Below, one piece after another: positions 1 through 8,481 of a stretch of 64,000 nt of DNA (position 1 is its first letter; the number at the start of each line of letters is the position of its first letter). The stretch comes from Rhodococcus sp. W8901 (GTDB taxonomy: Bacteria; Actinomycetota; Actinomycetes; Mycobacteriales; Mycobacteriaceae): contig NZ_CP054690.1 of NCBI RefSeq assembly GCF_013348805.1, positions 3,534,001 to 3,598,000 of the forward strand, given 5' to 3'. Below the pieces are notes generated by a model, which worked only from the letters and a program-made list of their open reading frames with translations, was not told the DNA's origin and did not search any database. The position numbers and the translations under genes are program-made.

Positions 1-106
1 TGGGTACCTGTTTCGTCCCCCGGCTACCTACGCGCCTCGGAAAACCCACTCTGACCAGCGCATATACCTCGGACTACGTGTGTTGCCGGTCACTCTCGGA
101 GCCGTG

Positions 107-139
107 ACGGCGCTGTGACGGGGGTCATCACAGCGCCGT
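107..139 (-). terminator. Hairpin downstream of the EEP-family gene
   Basis: A 12-bp perfect inverted repeat (ACGGCGCTGTGA / TCACAGCGCCGT) with a 9-nt loop lies just beyond the stop of the minus-strand hydrolase gene. There is no T-run, so it is a probable but not classical terminator. The first 106 bases of the window hold no gene that can be supported. Confidence 0.5.
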
Positions 140-168
140 TACGTAGTCGCCGGGCGCGAATCGGTCGG

Positions 169-1272
169 TCAGGAGGCGGATCCACCGAGCGCCGGCAGGC
201 ACCGGTAGGTCGCCATGACGGCCTTGTGGTCGGTGGGCCACGGCAGCGGGGAGTCGACGAATCGGTCCTGCGTGCTCTCGATCACCCGCTCGTTGCGGAC
301 GATCGACTCCCGCGGTCCGACGATGCCGGCCGACGTCAGGCGCAGGCGGGAGTTCCGGCTGGCGAAGATGTAGTCGATGCGGTCTCGCTCGTCGGCCTCG
401 GGCGCCCACGTGAGTTCGGAGACGGGGACGTCGGGATTTCCGGCCGGCCAGGTGAACCCGGGGTGGGTCACCGGGTTCGGGTACATCCGCCGGTAGGAAT
501 CGGCATATCCGGCCTGCTCGAGCAGCCGGGTCGATTCCCACGGCAACACGACGCCGTTGTGGTCGAACAGGTCCCTGGCCTCCGCCGTCCAGTCCAGGTT
601 CGACGGCTCGTTGAAGTCGCCGCCGATGATGACCGACCTTCCCTTCTCCCGTTCCAGCGCCGCATCCTCCAGGAACGCGGAAATCACGGCAGGACGGCCC
701 GAGTCGATGTTGACTCGCTGGACCACGTCCGGGTCGGTGACAGGACCCGGCATCTTGCCCCAGCCGAACTGCGAGAACTCGCCCGGGCTGGGGATCCCGC
801 CGCCGTACCCGCGCGGAAGGTACGTCGCGTACCACCGGTACTCGAGGTGCGCCGAGTACACGGCGAGCTCTGGTCCGCCCGGCACCGACACGACCGCCTT
901 GACCATGTAGTCCAGCGCGCCCGTCTCCTCGACCGGGAACCGGGACAGGATGCCGGTGTCCGACGACGTGGCGGTGTGGAACCGGGACCCTCGCCGGCCG
1001 AGGATGTCGGCGAGCGCAGTTGTCGCGTCGCCCGATTCGGAGAGCAACACGATCGATGCCCGGGTGGACTCGATGATGTCGGCGACCCGCTCGAGACCGT
1101 TCGGGATCTTGCTCCCGCTGTGCCAGATATTGATGGACAGGACGCGCACTTCCTGGAACGGGAACGCTCCGGCGGACGCGGCCGTGCCGATCGCCCCCGC
1201 ACCGAGGGCCGCCGTTCCTGCAGCCACCGTGAACGCCTTCATTGCCTGACGCCGTGTCAGCGAAGTCATCAC
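169..1272 (-). CDS. Tat-exported endonuclease/exonuclease/phosphatase-family hydrolase
   Basis: A 367-residue member of the EEP (DNase I-like) metal-dependent phosphoesterase superfamily, whose members cleave phosphodiester or phosphomonoester bonds in nucleic acids, lipids or inositol phosphates. The N-terminus has a twin-arginine signal (TRRQAMKA, residues 6-13) followed by a hydrophobic Ala/Gly stretch to about residue 35, so export by the Tat system is likely. Family motifs visible are NIWHSGS (48-54), GDFNEPS (218-224), DRIDYIFAS (297-305) and WPTDHKAV (345-352), which supply the metal-binding and catalytic Asp/Asn/His residues. The gene appears to stand alone, with a hairpin after its stop. 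The substrate cannot be read from the sequence. Confidence 0.85.
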   Translation of the reverse strand: MMTSLTRRQAMKAFTVAAGTAALGAGAIGTAASAGAFPFQEVRVLSINIWHSGSKIPNGLERVADIIESTRASIVLLSESGDATTALADILGRRGSRFHTATSSDTGILSRFPVEETGALDYMVKAVVSVPGGPELAVYSAHLEYRWYATYLPRGYGGGIPSPGEFSQFGWGKMPGPVTDPDVVQRVNIDSGRPAVISAFLEDAALEREKGRSVIIGGDFNEPSNLDWTAEARDLFDHNGVVLPWESTRLLEQAGYADSYRRMYPNPVTHPGFTWPAGNPDVPVSELTWAPEADERDRIDYIFASRNSRLRLTSAGIVGPRESIVRNERVIESTQDRFVDSPLPWPTDHKAVMATYRCLPALGGSAS

Positions 1273-1409
1273 ACCACTCTCCTCATCGTCTGCCGCTATG
1301 GCGCAGCGATGAGACCAAACGGAACTGAACGGTCCGCGAACCGGACATTACCGGCACGCGGGCGGAGGATGACCAGCCGAAAGGTAGTGGTCTACGGCGA
1401 CATACGACG

Positions 1410-1712
1410 TCAGCCCGGTAGCTTGGCCGCCAGGATGTCGACCTTGCTGATGTGGGGGTGCCCGACGAAGAGTTCGTCGGCCCGCGCCATGAGCGCCGCG
1501 GCGACCTTGCCCGCGAGATGGGCCTGGCGGCCGGCGTCGTCGGGGAAGGCGTCGAAGATGCCGAAGGTGGCGGGCCCGAACTGGAGGGCGAACCACGCGA
1601 CGGTGTCGGGTTCCTCCTGCACGAGCGCCAGGGCACTCTCGAGGAACTGTGCCGCCTCGTTTTCCTTGCCGCGTTTCGCCTCGACGCGGACCAGCAGTGC
1701 GGCGGTGACCAT
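1410..1712 (-). CDS. Putative quinol monooxygenase (ABM domain)
   Basis: A 100-residue single-domain protein of the antibiotic biosynthesis monooxygenase (ABM) / YgiN type: an N-terminal beta strand (VTAALLVRVEAKRGK), then a helix ending in a ...EEPDTVAWFAL strand, and a C-terminal HPHISKVDILAAKLPG strand. Such proteins form dimeric alpha-beta barrels that oxidise quinols or act as small cofactor-free monooxygenases. A GGAGG ribosome binding site lies a few bases before the ATG at 1712. It lies 117 bp downstream of the luciferase-like gene on the same strand, but a hairpin separates them, so it is probably transcribed separately. A second ABM paralogue is at 34808-35092. Confidence 0.8.
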   Translation of the reverse strand: MVTAALLVRVEAKRGKENEAAQFLESALALVQEEPDTVAWFALQFGPATFGIFDAFPDDAGRQAHLAGKVAAALMARADELFVGHPHISKVDILAAKLPG

Positions 1713-1785
1713 CGGATACCTCCAGCGGTCGTACGGAACGAACCACTCCTCACTGTTCTCGCATGCTCCGACCGCGTCAACGACG

Positions 1786-1816
1786 ACGGGAGGCCACGCG
1801 CCGCGCGGCCTCCCGT
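1786..1816 (-). terminator. Terminator hairpin after the SsuD-like gene
   Basis: A 10-bp perfect inverted repeat (ACGGGAGGCC / GGCCTCCCGT) with an 11-nt loop begins 14 bases past the stop codon at 1830. It closes the sulfurtransferase / thiM / luciferase-like operon. Confidence 0.6.
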
Positions 1817-1829
1817 ACGTGTGGATCGA

Positions 1830-2949
1830 TCAGTCGATCTCGGCGAACCGCGGAATCAGGTGCTCGGACACGTGCTTCGCCTCGTCGATCAGCGGCCAGC
1901 CCGCGAGGATCAGGCCGATCAGCCCGGTGCGCTCACGCAAGGTCCGGACGTGGCCGGTGATCTCGTCAGGCGCGCCCACGTAGTACACAGCGGACGACCC
2001 GGTCGCGAAGATGTCCAGCGGTGACCACGCGGTGATACCCGCGTACAGGCCGTCGCCGAGGTACAGGTCGTCGGGTTCGGGGATCTTGCCGGCGACGATG
2101 GTGTCGACCCAGCCCTGCCGCTGGGCGTCCCGCGCGATGAAAGTGCGCAGGTCCTGTTCGCCGCCCGTGCGCCTGCGCACCGCCTTGTCCAGGATGTCGC
2201 TGATCTGGTCGATGCCGGCCTTCTCGAACAGCGATCGGAAGCGCTCGATCGCCTCGTCTCGGCTCGGCTCGGCTCGGGCGGACGATGACACCGGACAGCG
2301 CGCCGAAGTCGGTGAACTCGCGACCGGCCGCGGCCGCCGCCTTGCGGGCACCGTCGAACTTGTCCTCGATGAACGACGTCTCGCGCAGCATCGCGAGGTA
2401 CGCATCGAGCACCTTGCCCGAGTTCTCCAGTCCCGCAGGCGAATCACCGGTGCCCCACAGCGGCACCTCGCGGTCGGCGAGCGGGTCGATGCGCAGCGGC
2501 GTGTTCGGGAAGTTCGACTCGGTGCCCTCCCGGTAGTACCGACGGAAGTCCGCCCAGTACTGCTCCCCCAACTCGTAACGCCGGTCGTGTTCGACGTTCA
2601 TGTCGTACTTGGTGAGGATGTTGTCGCGACCGTTGACCGAGTTGATCATCAACCGACCGCCGCTGAACGCGTCGAAGGTGAGCGCCTTCTCGGCGAGCAG
2701 CCGGGCCGGGATCATGTTCGCGTACACCGCGACGAGGAACTTCATCCGCGAGGTGTGCGAGGCCGCCCACGTCGCCGACACGAACGGATCGTTGGGCCAC
2801 GTCGCGACGAGTGCGCCGTCGAAACCACCGTCGTCGATGGTCTTCGCGAGTTCGATCTGACGCTGCCCGTCGACCGGGAACAGCCCGCCCGGCGTCCACG
2901 GATAGTCACCGTCTGCCTGCGTGAGGTACCAGAAAGTCTTGACGCTCAT
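1830..2949 (-). pseudogene. SsuD-like FMN-dependent monooxygenase (LLM class), frameshifted
   Basis: Luciferase-like flavin monooxygenase, closest in feel to the alkanesulfonate monooxygenase SsuD group (MSVKTFWYLTQADGDY start, then GGLFPVDGQRQIE, SGGRLMINSVNG). These enzymes use reduced FMN and O2 to release sulfite from organosulfonates. The start at 2949 overlaps the thiM stop (ATGA). The reading frame is intact to about position 2280, where it passes into another frame that carries the natural C-terminus (DEAIERF... to HLIPRFAEID) ending at 1830. The shift falls inside four tandem CCGAG copies (2258-2277). With two copies the frame would be continuous (369 residues, VIVRPSRDEAIER across the join); five copies would also restore it. 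It is either a slippage mutant, a phase-variable gene or a sequencing error. Confidence 0.75.
2258..2277. repeat. Pentanucleotide repeat CTCGG x4 at the frameshift
   Basis: Four perfect tandem copies of CTCGG (CCGAG on the coding strand) sit exactly where the SsuD-like gene changes frame. The copy number decides the frame: 2 or 5 copies keep the gene open and 3 or 4 break it. Confidence 0.9.
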
Positions 2950-3650
2950 CGGTTTCCAGCCTCCACGGCGAGTACGGTCGGGTCGATCGTCTCGATGCGG
3001 GCGCGCCCGGCGAGGGTTGCGGCATCGACGGTGTACAGGGCGTCGAGGTACGCGACGGCGAACGAGCCGGGACCCGACGACGTCTCCTGCGCGATCTCGG
3101 ACGCGACCGCGACGTGGGCATGCGCGGCAGCGAGCCCGATCAGCGGTGTCGGTGCAACCGCCAGGTAGGCCGCCACGAGTCCGCCGAGCGAGCACCCGGT
3201 GGAGGTCACCCGCGGCAGCATGTCGCTGCCACCACCGATGCGGACACCGACCACGTTGCCGTCGACGTCACGTCCGACGAGGTGGTCCACCGGACCGGAC
3301 GCCGAGACCGCGTCGGCATGGGCGAGCAGCGCGACGGCAGCGGGAACCGCGGTAGCCGGGTCGTCGGAGCTGTCGACACCCCGGGTGTCGCCACCGAAGC
3401 CGGCCAGCGCGATGATCTCGGACGCGTTGCCGCGGATGGCGGTCGGCCGATGCTTCAGCAGGTCGACGGCCAGTCCACTGCGCCACGGCAGCCCGCCGAC
3501 GCCGTGGGCGTTGCTGGCGCCGGCCGCGAGCACGACGTTGGTGAGGAAGTTCGCGGACACGATGTTGGTGAGCGAGTGGACGAGGGGCACCTGGGCGCGC
3601 AACGCGTCCAGGGCATCGGCGAGGCGGCCGCCGGTGACAGCTTCGGTCAT
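2946..3650 (-). CDS. thiM: Hydroxyethylthiazole kinase-like protein with an internal deletion
   Basis: ThiM phosphorylates 4-methyl-5-(2-hydroxyethyl)thiazole in thiamine salvage. Family hallmarks present are PLVHSLTNIVSANFLTN (22-38), RPTAIRGNASEI (68-79), and VTSTGCSLGGL (148-158) with the catalytic Cys. The protein is only 234 residues, where family members have about 265-275. After LAAGAS (residue 46) it jumps to VGGLPWRSG. The usual stretch of about 50 residues in between, with its (L/V)NIGT strand and the DPVG motif, is absent in frame (join near 3495-3515). The ribokinase-like core would lose strands and part of the active site, so activity is doubtful. The stop overlaps the next gene's ATG; the sulfurtransferase gene ends 60 bp upstream. 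Confidence 0.8.
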   Translation of the reverse strand: MTEAVTGGRLADALDALRAQVPLVHSLTNIVSANFLTNVVLAAGASNAHGVGGLPWRSGLAVDLLKHRPTAIRGNASEIIALAGFGGDTRGVDSSDDPATAVPAAVALLAHADAVSASGPVDHLVGRDVDGNVVGVRIGGGSDMLPRVTSTGCSLGGLVAAYLAVAPTPLIGLAAAHAHVAVASEIAQETSSGPGSFAVAYLDALYTVDAATLAGRARIETIDPTVLAVEAGNR

Positions 3651-3710
3651 GAAAAGACCTTGGGGAGGGCGTGATTCGGGCGAACGCGGATCAGGACCTA
3701 CGACATCGGG

Positions 3711-4613
3711 TCACTGATCACCGCCGGGAAGGGTCACGAGTGGCGGCGCCGGATCCGCAGTCCACTCCTCGAGGGAGCCGTCGTAGATCTTGATGTCGTC
3801 GTACCCGGCCAGCACCAGGCCGAGCGCCGACAGGCACGCGGAGATACCGCCGCCGCAGTACACGACCACCGGGTCGACGGCGCCGGCCAGCGCGCCGGAT
3901 GCGAGGGCACGCACCTCTTCCACGTCACGCATCCGGCCGGTCTCGTCGAGCAGGCTCTTCGCCGACAGGTTCCGGCTTCCGGGGATGTGGCCGCGACGCG
4001 AGTAGCGGGTCTTCTCGGCGCCGGAGAACTGACCCGGGGCCAGCGCGCAGACCAGCGTGCCGGGCGCCGTGCCGTCGCTGATCGCGGCCACGTCGTCTCG
4101 GTCCACCCACCGCGGCAGGTACTCGACGTCCGAGGTGGCGTCGACCGGCAGAAGCGCCGGGACCTCGTCGCCGGACTCGACGGGCAGGCCCGACGCACGC
4201 CACCGGGCGAGTCCGCCGTCGAGGACGCGGGCGTGGATGCCGACGCTGCGCAGCAGCCACCAGAACCGCGATGCCCACGTCATCGACCCCTGGTCGTAGA
4301 CGACGACGTCGGAGTCCCACGAGATGCCCAGCTGCGCAAGCTCTTCCGCAAGCTGCCTCACCGGCGGCCGGCTGAAGTGCAACTCCTTGGCGGTGTCGGA
4401 GAAACTGGTGAGCAGGTCGATGTGCCGCGACCCCGGCACGTGGGCGTCACGCCACAGTCCGGCACCGGACTCCGGACGGTAGTCACCGTCGAATCTGGCC
4501 GGCGCGAGTTGGAGCGTCACGTCGAGAACGACGGGCCGGACCGCACCCCCGAGCTCGGAGGCGAGTTCCTCCGTCTGAACCAGGGGCCACTCAGCGCTAC
4601 GCAACTTCCACAT
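3711..4613 (-). CDS. Two-domain sulfurtransferase (rhodanese)
   Basis: A 300-residue tandem rhodanese of the thiosulfate / 3-mercaptopyruvate sulfurtransferase type. The N-terminal domain (about 1-150, with the WRDAHVPGSRHIDL and SVGIHARVLDGGLARWRA motifs) is the inactive one. The C-terminal domain has GHIPGSRNL (208-216) and the catalytic loop VVYCGGGISA with Cys253, which carries the persulfide. It heads a minus-strand operon with thiM and an SsuD-like monooxygenase, which suggests a sulfur-handling or sulfur-delivery role. The promoter region faces a GntR regulator gene and contains an 18-bp palindrome, so control by that regulator is likely. Confidence 0.88.
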   Translation of the reverse strand: MWKLRSAEWPLVQTEELASELGGAVRPVVLDVTLQLAPARFDGDYRPESGAGLWRDAHVPGSRHIDLLTSFSDTAKELHFSRPPVRQLAEELAQLGISWDSDVVVYDQGSMTWASRFWWLLRSVGIHARVLDGGLARWRASGLPVESGDEVPALLPVDATSDVEYLPRWVDRDDVAAISDGTAPGTLVCALAPGQFSGAEKTRYSRRGHIPGSRNLSAKSLLDETGRMRDVEEVRALASGALAGAVDPVVVYCGGGISACLSALGLVLAGYDDIKIYDGSLEEWTADPAPPLVTLPGGDQ

Positions 4614-4647
4614 CCTTCGACGACGACGTACACGAACGTAAATGACG

Positions 4648-4665
4648 ACTTGCGTATACGCAAGT
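4648..4665. promoter_or_regulatory. Probable GntR operator, 18-bp perfect palindrome
   Basis: ACTTGCGTATACGCAAGT is a perfect palindrome centred between the divergent sulfurtransferase (start 4613) and GntR (start 4729) genes, in the position expected for an autoregulatory FCD-type GntR operator. A second 9-bp inverted repeat (CGACGACGT 4621-4629 / ACGTCGTCG 4672-4680) brackets it off-centre. Confidence 0.7.
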
Positions 4666-4728
4666 ATTCAGACGTCGTCGGTGGCATAATCATCGGGTCC
4701 GGAAAGAGACACGACAGATGGGGCATCG

Positions 4729-5415
4729 ATGACGCACGGGGACGAACTGACGGATCTTGGCCCGCTCACACCCGGCGACGCCTCCGGCCGCTCCGATCAG
4801 ACGTCCAAGCAGTACCTACGCCTGCGCGCAGACATCCTCGACGGCAAGTTTCCGCAGGGCGCGGCACTGCACGAGACGCAACTCGTCGAGTCCTACGGCG
4901 CCTCCCGCACCCCCATCCGGGAGGCGCTCAACTGGCTCGCCCACGACGGGCTGCTCGAACGCGCCGCGCGCGGGTTCCGGGTCCGCTCCGGAACGCCCGA
5001 GGATGTGATCGAGATCTACGCCGCACGGGTCGCACTCGAGTCCGAGGCGGCCGGCGCCGCCGCCCTGCGACACACGGACCTCGACATGGCGAGACTGGAA
5101 CGACTGCACGATTCCTGCTGCCACGCCGCCGACGACGTGCAGGTACGGAGCGGAAACTTCCGGTTCCACGAGGCACTGTGGCAGGCAGCCCACAACACGA
5201 CAATCACGTCGCTGCTGATCCGCCTCACGACCCAGTTGCGGATCTACGACAGCGGCCCGCCGTCGAACTACGGCGAGCCCGACCTCCTCAACACCGAGCA
5301 CAACCTCATCCTCGAGGCGATCCGAGCCCGCGACGAGCGGGCGGCCCGCGAACACATGCGGACGCACCTCGAGCGCAGCCGCGAGCAGCGGATCCGCCTG
5401 TTCGCGAACGGCTGA
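4729..5415 (+). CDS. GntR-family transcriptional regulator (FCD domain)
   Basis: A 228-residue FadR-subfamily regulator. The winged helix-turn-helix spans about residues 25-90 (KQYLRLRADILDGKFPQG, then YGASRTPIREALNWL as recognition region, then the wing GLLERAARGFRVRS). The all-helical FCD ligand-binding domain follows (about 95-222) with the conserved metal/ligand-site pattern FRFHEALWQAAHN and, near the end, a RDERAAREHMRTHLE helix. It is divergent from the sulfurtransferase operon across a palindromic operator, so it probably represses that operon and itself in response to a small organic acid or sulfur compound. The ligand is unknown. A 13-bp stem terminator follows. Confidence 0.9.
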   Translation: MTHGDELTDLGPLTPGDASGRSDQTSKQYLRLRADILDGKFPQGAALHETQLVESYGASRTPIREALNWLAHDGLLERAARGFRVRSGTPEDVIEIYAARVALESEAAGAAALRHTDLDMARLERLHDSCCHAADDVQVRSGNFRFHEALWQAAHNTTITSLLIRLTTQLRIYDSGPPSNYGEPDLLNTEHNLILEAIRARDERAAREHMRTHLERSREQRIRLFANG

Positions 5416-5459
5416 GAACCGCTGTGTCAGCCTGCTGACGCCGAAAACGCCGCGGAGCC

Positions 5460-5488
5460 GCATACGGCGGGAGTCTCCCGCCGTATGC
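5460..5488. terminator. Bidirectional terminator
   Basis: A 13-bp perfect stem (GCATACGGCGGGA / TCCCGCCGTATGC) with a 3-nt loop lies between the convergent GntR and FAD-dehydrogenase genes. Confidence 0.8.
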
Positions 5489-5520
5489 AGCTCCGACGCT
5501 TCAGAAGGGGTGGTGCTGGG

Positions 5521-7227
5521 TCAGGACTGCGGCGACCGCTCGGCGGCGTCGCGTGCGGCGATGTAGCCGAACACGAGACCCTGCCCGATCGTTGCCCCCG
5601 CCCCGGGGTAGGTGTGGCCGAACGCGTTGGCCGCGGTGTTGCCGATGGCATACAGGCCCTCGACCGGGCTGCCGTCCTCGCGCACGACGCGCGCCCGCTC
5701 GTCGGCCTGGACACCGCCGCACGTGCCGAGATCGCTGAGCGTCATCTTCACCGCGTAGAGCGATCCGCCCGTCAGCGCCCGCAGGTTGGGGTTCGGCTGC
5801 TGGGTGGGGTCGCCGTAGTAGCGGTCGTAGGCGCTCTGGCCCCGCCGGAACTCGCTGTCGGTTCCGGTTGCCGCGTCCTCGTTGAACTTTCGGAACGTCT
5901 CCGCGAACGCCTGCTCGGGAAGGCCGACCTTGCGGGCCAGTTCGGCCGCATCGGACGCCTGGTGGGCGATGCCGGCCTTGTACCACGACTCCGGAAGCGG
6001 CTGACGCGGGAACAGTCCGGCCGCGAAAATGTAGCTGTTGCGGTACTTCTGGTCGAACACGATCCACATCGACTCCACCGGGTCACCGGCGCGCTCGCGC
6101 TCGAGAACCTTCTGCCCGTAGGACATGTAGTCGATGGACTCGTTGATGAACCGGCGACCGGTCTGATCGACGATGAACGACCCGGGCAGCGAACGCTCGG
6201 CGAGCATCACGGTCGGCGGGCGACCGGGCAGGGCCGCCACGGCGGGGAACCACCACGCCTGATCCATCAGACCGGTGGTGGCACCGACCTCCTGCGCGAG
6301 CCGGATCGCGTCACCGGTATTACCTTCCGCACCGAGGCTCTCGTGATCACCGAGCTGCTCGGACTGGTACTTGTGCCGCATCGCCATGTCGTGGTCGAAC
6401 CCGCCGGCCGCGAGCACCACGCCCCGGCGCGCGGTGACGGTGACCTCGCGGCCGCCCTGCGCGACGACGGCGCCCGTGACCCGATCGCCCTCCGTGACCA
6501 GACGCACCAGCTCGGTCTCGGTCCAGACGGGAATGCCCGCGCGCACCACGCCTGCGAACAGACCCGCAGCCAACGCCTGTCCACCGGCCATGTACTCGCG
6601 GCGCAGCGCGAGGCCACCGACTCCCTGGGCGAGACGCTTGACGACACGCGGGATGCCCTTGGTGGGCACCCGCGCCATGAGGTTCATCCACTTGTAGTCG
6701 GCGCCGGTGGTGGGCATCGGCATAGGCGCTTCCATCAGGCCCGGGCGCAGACGCGGCCGCTCCGCCCCGAGGACCGAGGCGTCGAACGGGCGGCACTCAC
6801 AGGTGCGACCGATCGCCGATCCGCCCGGCAGCTCGGGGTGGTAATCCGAGTAGCCCTCGGCCCAGAAGAACTTCATCGGCGTCGTGCGCTGCAGCAATTC
6901 GACCGTGGCAGAAGAATTCTCGACGAAGGCGGTGCCGCGTTCGGCGGGCGCTGTGCCGCCGACGACGGAACGCACGTAGGTTTCCGCCCGCTCGCGAGAG
7001 TCTCCGGCGCCCGCTTCACGCAGGATCGGGTTGTCGGGCAGCCAGAAGGCACCGCCCGAGCGGGCCGTCGATCCGCCCACGTACTTCGTCTTCTCGACGA
7101 TGAGCGTGGACAGCCCCAACTCGTTCGCGGTCAGGGCGGCGGCCATGCCGGTGCCGGCCCCGACGACGAGTAGGTCGACGGTGATGTCGCGTGCGGGGGT
7201 AGGGGTCGGTGCGGGACGGGTGGTCAT
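5521..7227 (-). CDS. KstD-like FAD-dependent oxidoreductase (3-ketosteroid delta-1-dehydrogenase family)
   Basis: A 568-residue flavoprotein of the fumarate reductase / 3-ketosteroid-delta-1-dehydrogenase family. The N-terminal Rossmann fold binds FAD (DLLVVGAGTGMAAAL, 18-32; the glutamate-ending IVEKTKYVGGSTARSGG follows). The C-terminal FAD-closing segment reads YAIGNTAANAFGHTYPGAGATIGQG. Such enzymes introduce a 1,2 double bond into 3-ketosteroids or related ring ketones. The start at 7227 is chosen because GAAGGAG lies at the right distance before it; longer readings run into the divergent promoter. It is divergent from an F420/FMN luciferase-like gene. Assignment to steroids rather than another cyclic ketone is uncertain, and no KstR-type box was seen upstream. 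Confidence 0.85.
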   Translation of the reverse strand: MTTRPAPTPTPARDITVDLLVVGAGTGMAAALTANELGLSTLIVEKTKYVGGSTARSGGAFWLPDNPILREAGAGDSRERAETYVRSVVGGTAPAERGTAFVENSSATVELLQRTTPMKFFWAEGYSDYHPELPGGSAIGRTCECRPFDASVLGAERPRLRPGLMEAPMPMPTTGADYKWMNLMARVPTKGIPRVVKRLAQGVGGLALRREYMAGGQALAAGLFAGVVRAGIPVWTETELVRLVTEGDRVTGAVVAQGGREVTVTARRGVVLAAGGFDHDMAMRHKYQSEQLGDHESLGAEGNTGDAIRLAQEVGATTGLMDQAWWFPAVAALPGRPPTVMLAERSLPGSFIVDQTGRRFINESIDYMSYGQKVLERERAGDPVESMWIVFDQKYRNSYIFAAGLFPRQPLPESWYKAGIAHQASDAAELARKVGLPEQAFAETFRKFNEDAATGTDSEFRRGQSAYDRYYGDPTQQPNPNLRALTGGSLYAVKMTLSDLGTCGGVQADERARVVREDGSPVEGLYAIGNTAANAFGHTYPGAGATIGQGLVFGYIAARDAAERSPQS

Positions 7228-7499
7228 AGTGCTCCTTCGCCTAGTTCTGGTGTGGAGGCTAGGAAGGTCCGCCGCGCACCGAAACCTGCAATCCCATCCG
7301 CTGGGATGTCGCGGCGGTCCGGGTTCCGGCGGGGACCCTCCCACGCAGCGGGACAGCTCCTGACATGTGATCTTCCCCACTCCAGAATGGGTGGGCGGAG
7401 TGTCGGCCACAGGCTCGGTCGGCCCCCCCGGCCGTGGTCCACATCCGTTGCCCCGTCGCGTCGGTTCGCCGACCGCCACTCGACCGAAGGAACACCACC

Positions 7500-8375
7500 G
7501 TGCGATTCACCTACGCAGAGGCCATGACCGACCCCGCCTTCTACGTGCCGCTGGCGCAGGCCGCCGAACGCGTCGGCTTCGACTCCATGACAGTTGCGGA
7601 CAGCATCTGCTACCCGGAAGATTCGGATTCGGTCTACCCGTATACGCCCGACGGGAACCGCGAGTTCCTCGAGAACAAGCCGTTCGTGGAGGCGATGATC
7701 CTCGCCATGGCCCTGGGCGCGGCGACGAGCACGCTGCGGTTCACGACCTTCGTGCTCAAGCTCCCCATCCGCCCACCGGTGCTCGTCGCCAAGCAGGCCG
7801 CCTCGGTGGCATACATGACGAACAACCGGCTGCGGCTCGGCGTCGGGGTGAGCCCGTGGCCCGAGGACTTCCAGGTGATGGGGGTGCCGTGGGAGCGACG
7901 CGGCAAGCGCACGGACGAGGCGATCGACATCGTGCGGGGACTCACCGGCGGCGGCTACTTCGAGTACCACGGTGAGATCTACGACGTGCCGTCGATCAAG
8001 CTCAATCCGGTTCCCACCCAACCCGTCCCGATCCTGATCGGTGGGCACAGCGACGCAGCACTGCGCCGGGCCGTGGTGCGCGGGGACGGCTGGACGCACG
8101 CCGGCGGCGACCCCGCCGAACTCGATCGGATGCTGGAGAAGCTGCAGAAGATCCGCGTCGCGGAGGGCAAGGCGGAGACACCGTTCGAAATCCACGTCGC
8201 CTCGGCGGACGCCTTCACCGTGGACGGAGTCCGACGACTCGAGGACAAGGGCGTCACCGACGTAATCGTGGGCTTCCGCAACTCCTACGAGGTCGCGCCC
8301 GACGCCGAGCCGCTGGATCGGAAGATCGCGAACCTGGAGCGCTACGCGGAATCGGTGATCGCCAGGATGTCCTGA
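7500..8375 (+). CDS. LLM-class F420/FMN-dependent oxidoreductase
   Basis: A luciferase-like TIM-barrel oxidoreductase of about 291 residues, starting at GTG 7500 behind GAAGGAA. Typical features are AERVGFDSMTVAD near the N-terminus, the RPPVLVAKQAASVAYMTNNRLRLGVGVSPWPEDFQVMG-type region (quoted in part: KQAASVAYMTNNRLRLGVG), and PILIGGHSDAALRRAVVRGDGW before the C-terminal helices. Actinobacterial relatives use F420H2 or FMN to reduce or hydroxylate ketones. It is divergent from the KstD-like gene with a 270-bp shared intergenic region, so the pair may act on the same ring compound. A hairpin follows the stop. Confidence 0.85.
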   Translation: MRFTYAEAMTDPAFYVPLAQAAERVGFDSMTVADSICYPEDSDSVYPYTPDGNREFLENKPFVEAMILAMALGAATSTLRFTTFVLKLPIRPPVLVAKQAASVAYMTNNRLRLGVGVSPWPEDFQVMGVPWERRGKRTDEAIDIVRGLTGGGYFEYHGEIYDVPSIKLNPVPTQPVPILIGGHSDAALRRAVVRGDGWTHAGGDPAELDRMLEKLQKIRVAEGKAETPFEIHVASADAFTVDGVRRLEDKGVTDVIVGFRNSYEVAPDAEPLDRKIANLERYAESVIARMS

Positions 8376-8381
8376 CCACGG

Positions 8382-8420
8382 CGGGCATCGCGGGCCGTGG
8401 AGGCCGGCTCGCGATGCCCG
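8382..8420 (+). terminator. Hairpin after the LLM gene
   Basis: An 11-bp stem (CGGGCATCGCG / CGCGATGCCCG) with a 17-nt loop begins 7 bases past the stop at 8375. It lies just before the truncated binding-protein gene. Confidence 0.65.
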
Positions 8421-8481
8421 TGCACGGCCACTACCGAACCCCGGCCACCCGACTAGGTAACCGGTCCACCGCCCGCAACGT

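Noticed and set aside
3651-3712. Possible TPP riboswitch upstream of thiM
   Set aside because: Only a CCTGATCCG-like stretch resembles the 3' half. The CTGAGA element and the paired arms are missing, and the space between the sulfurtransferase stop and thiM is too short.
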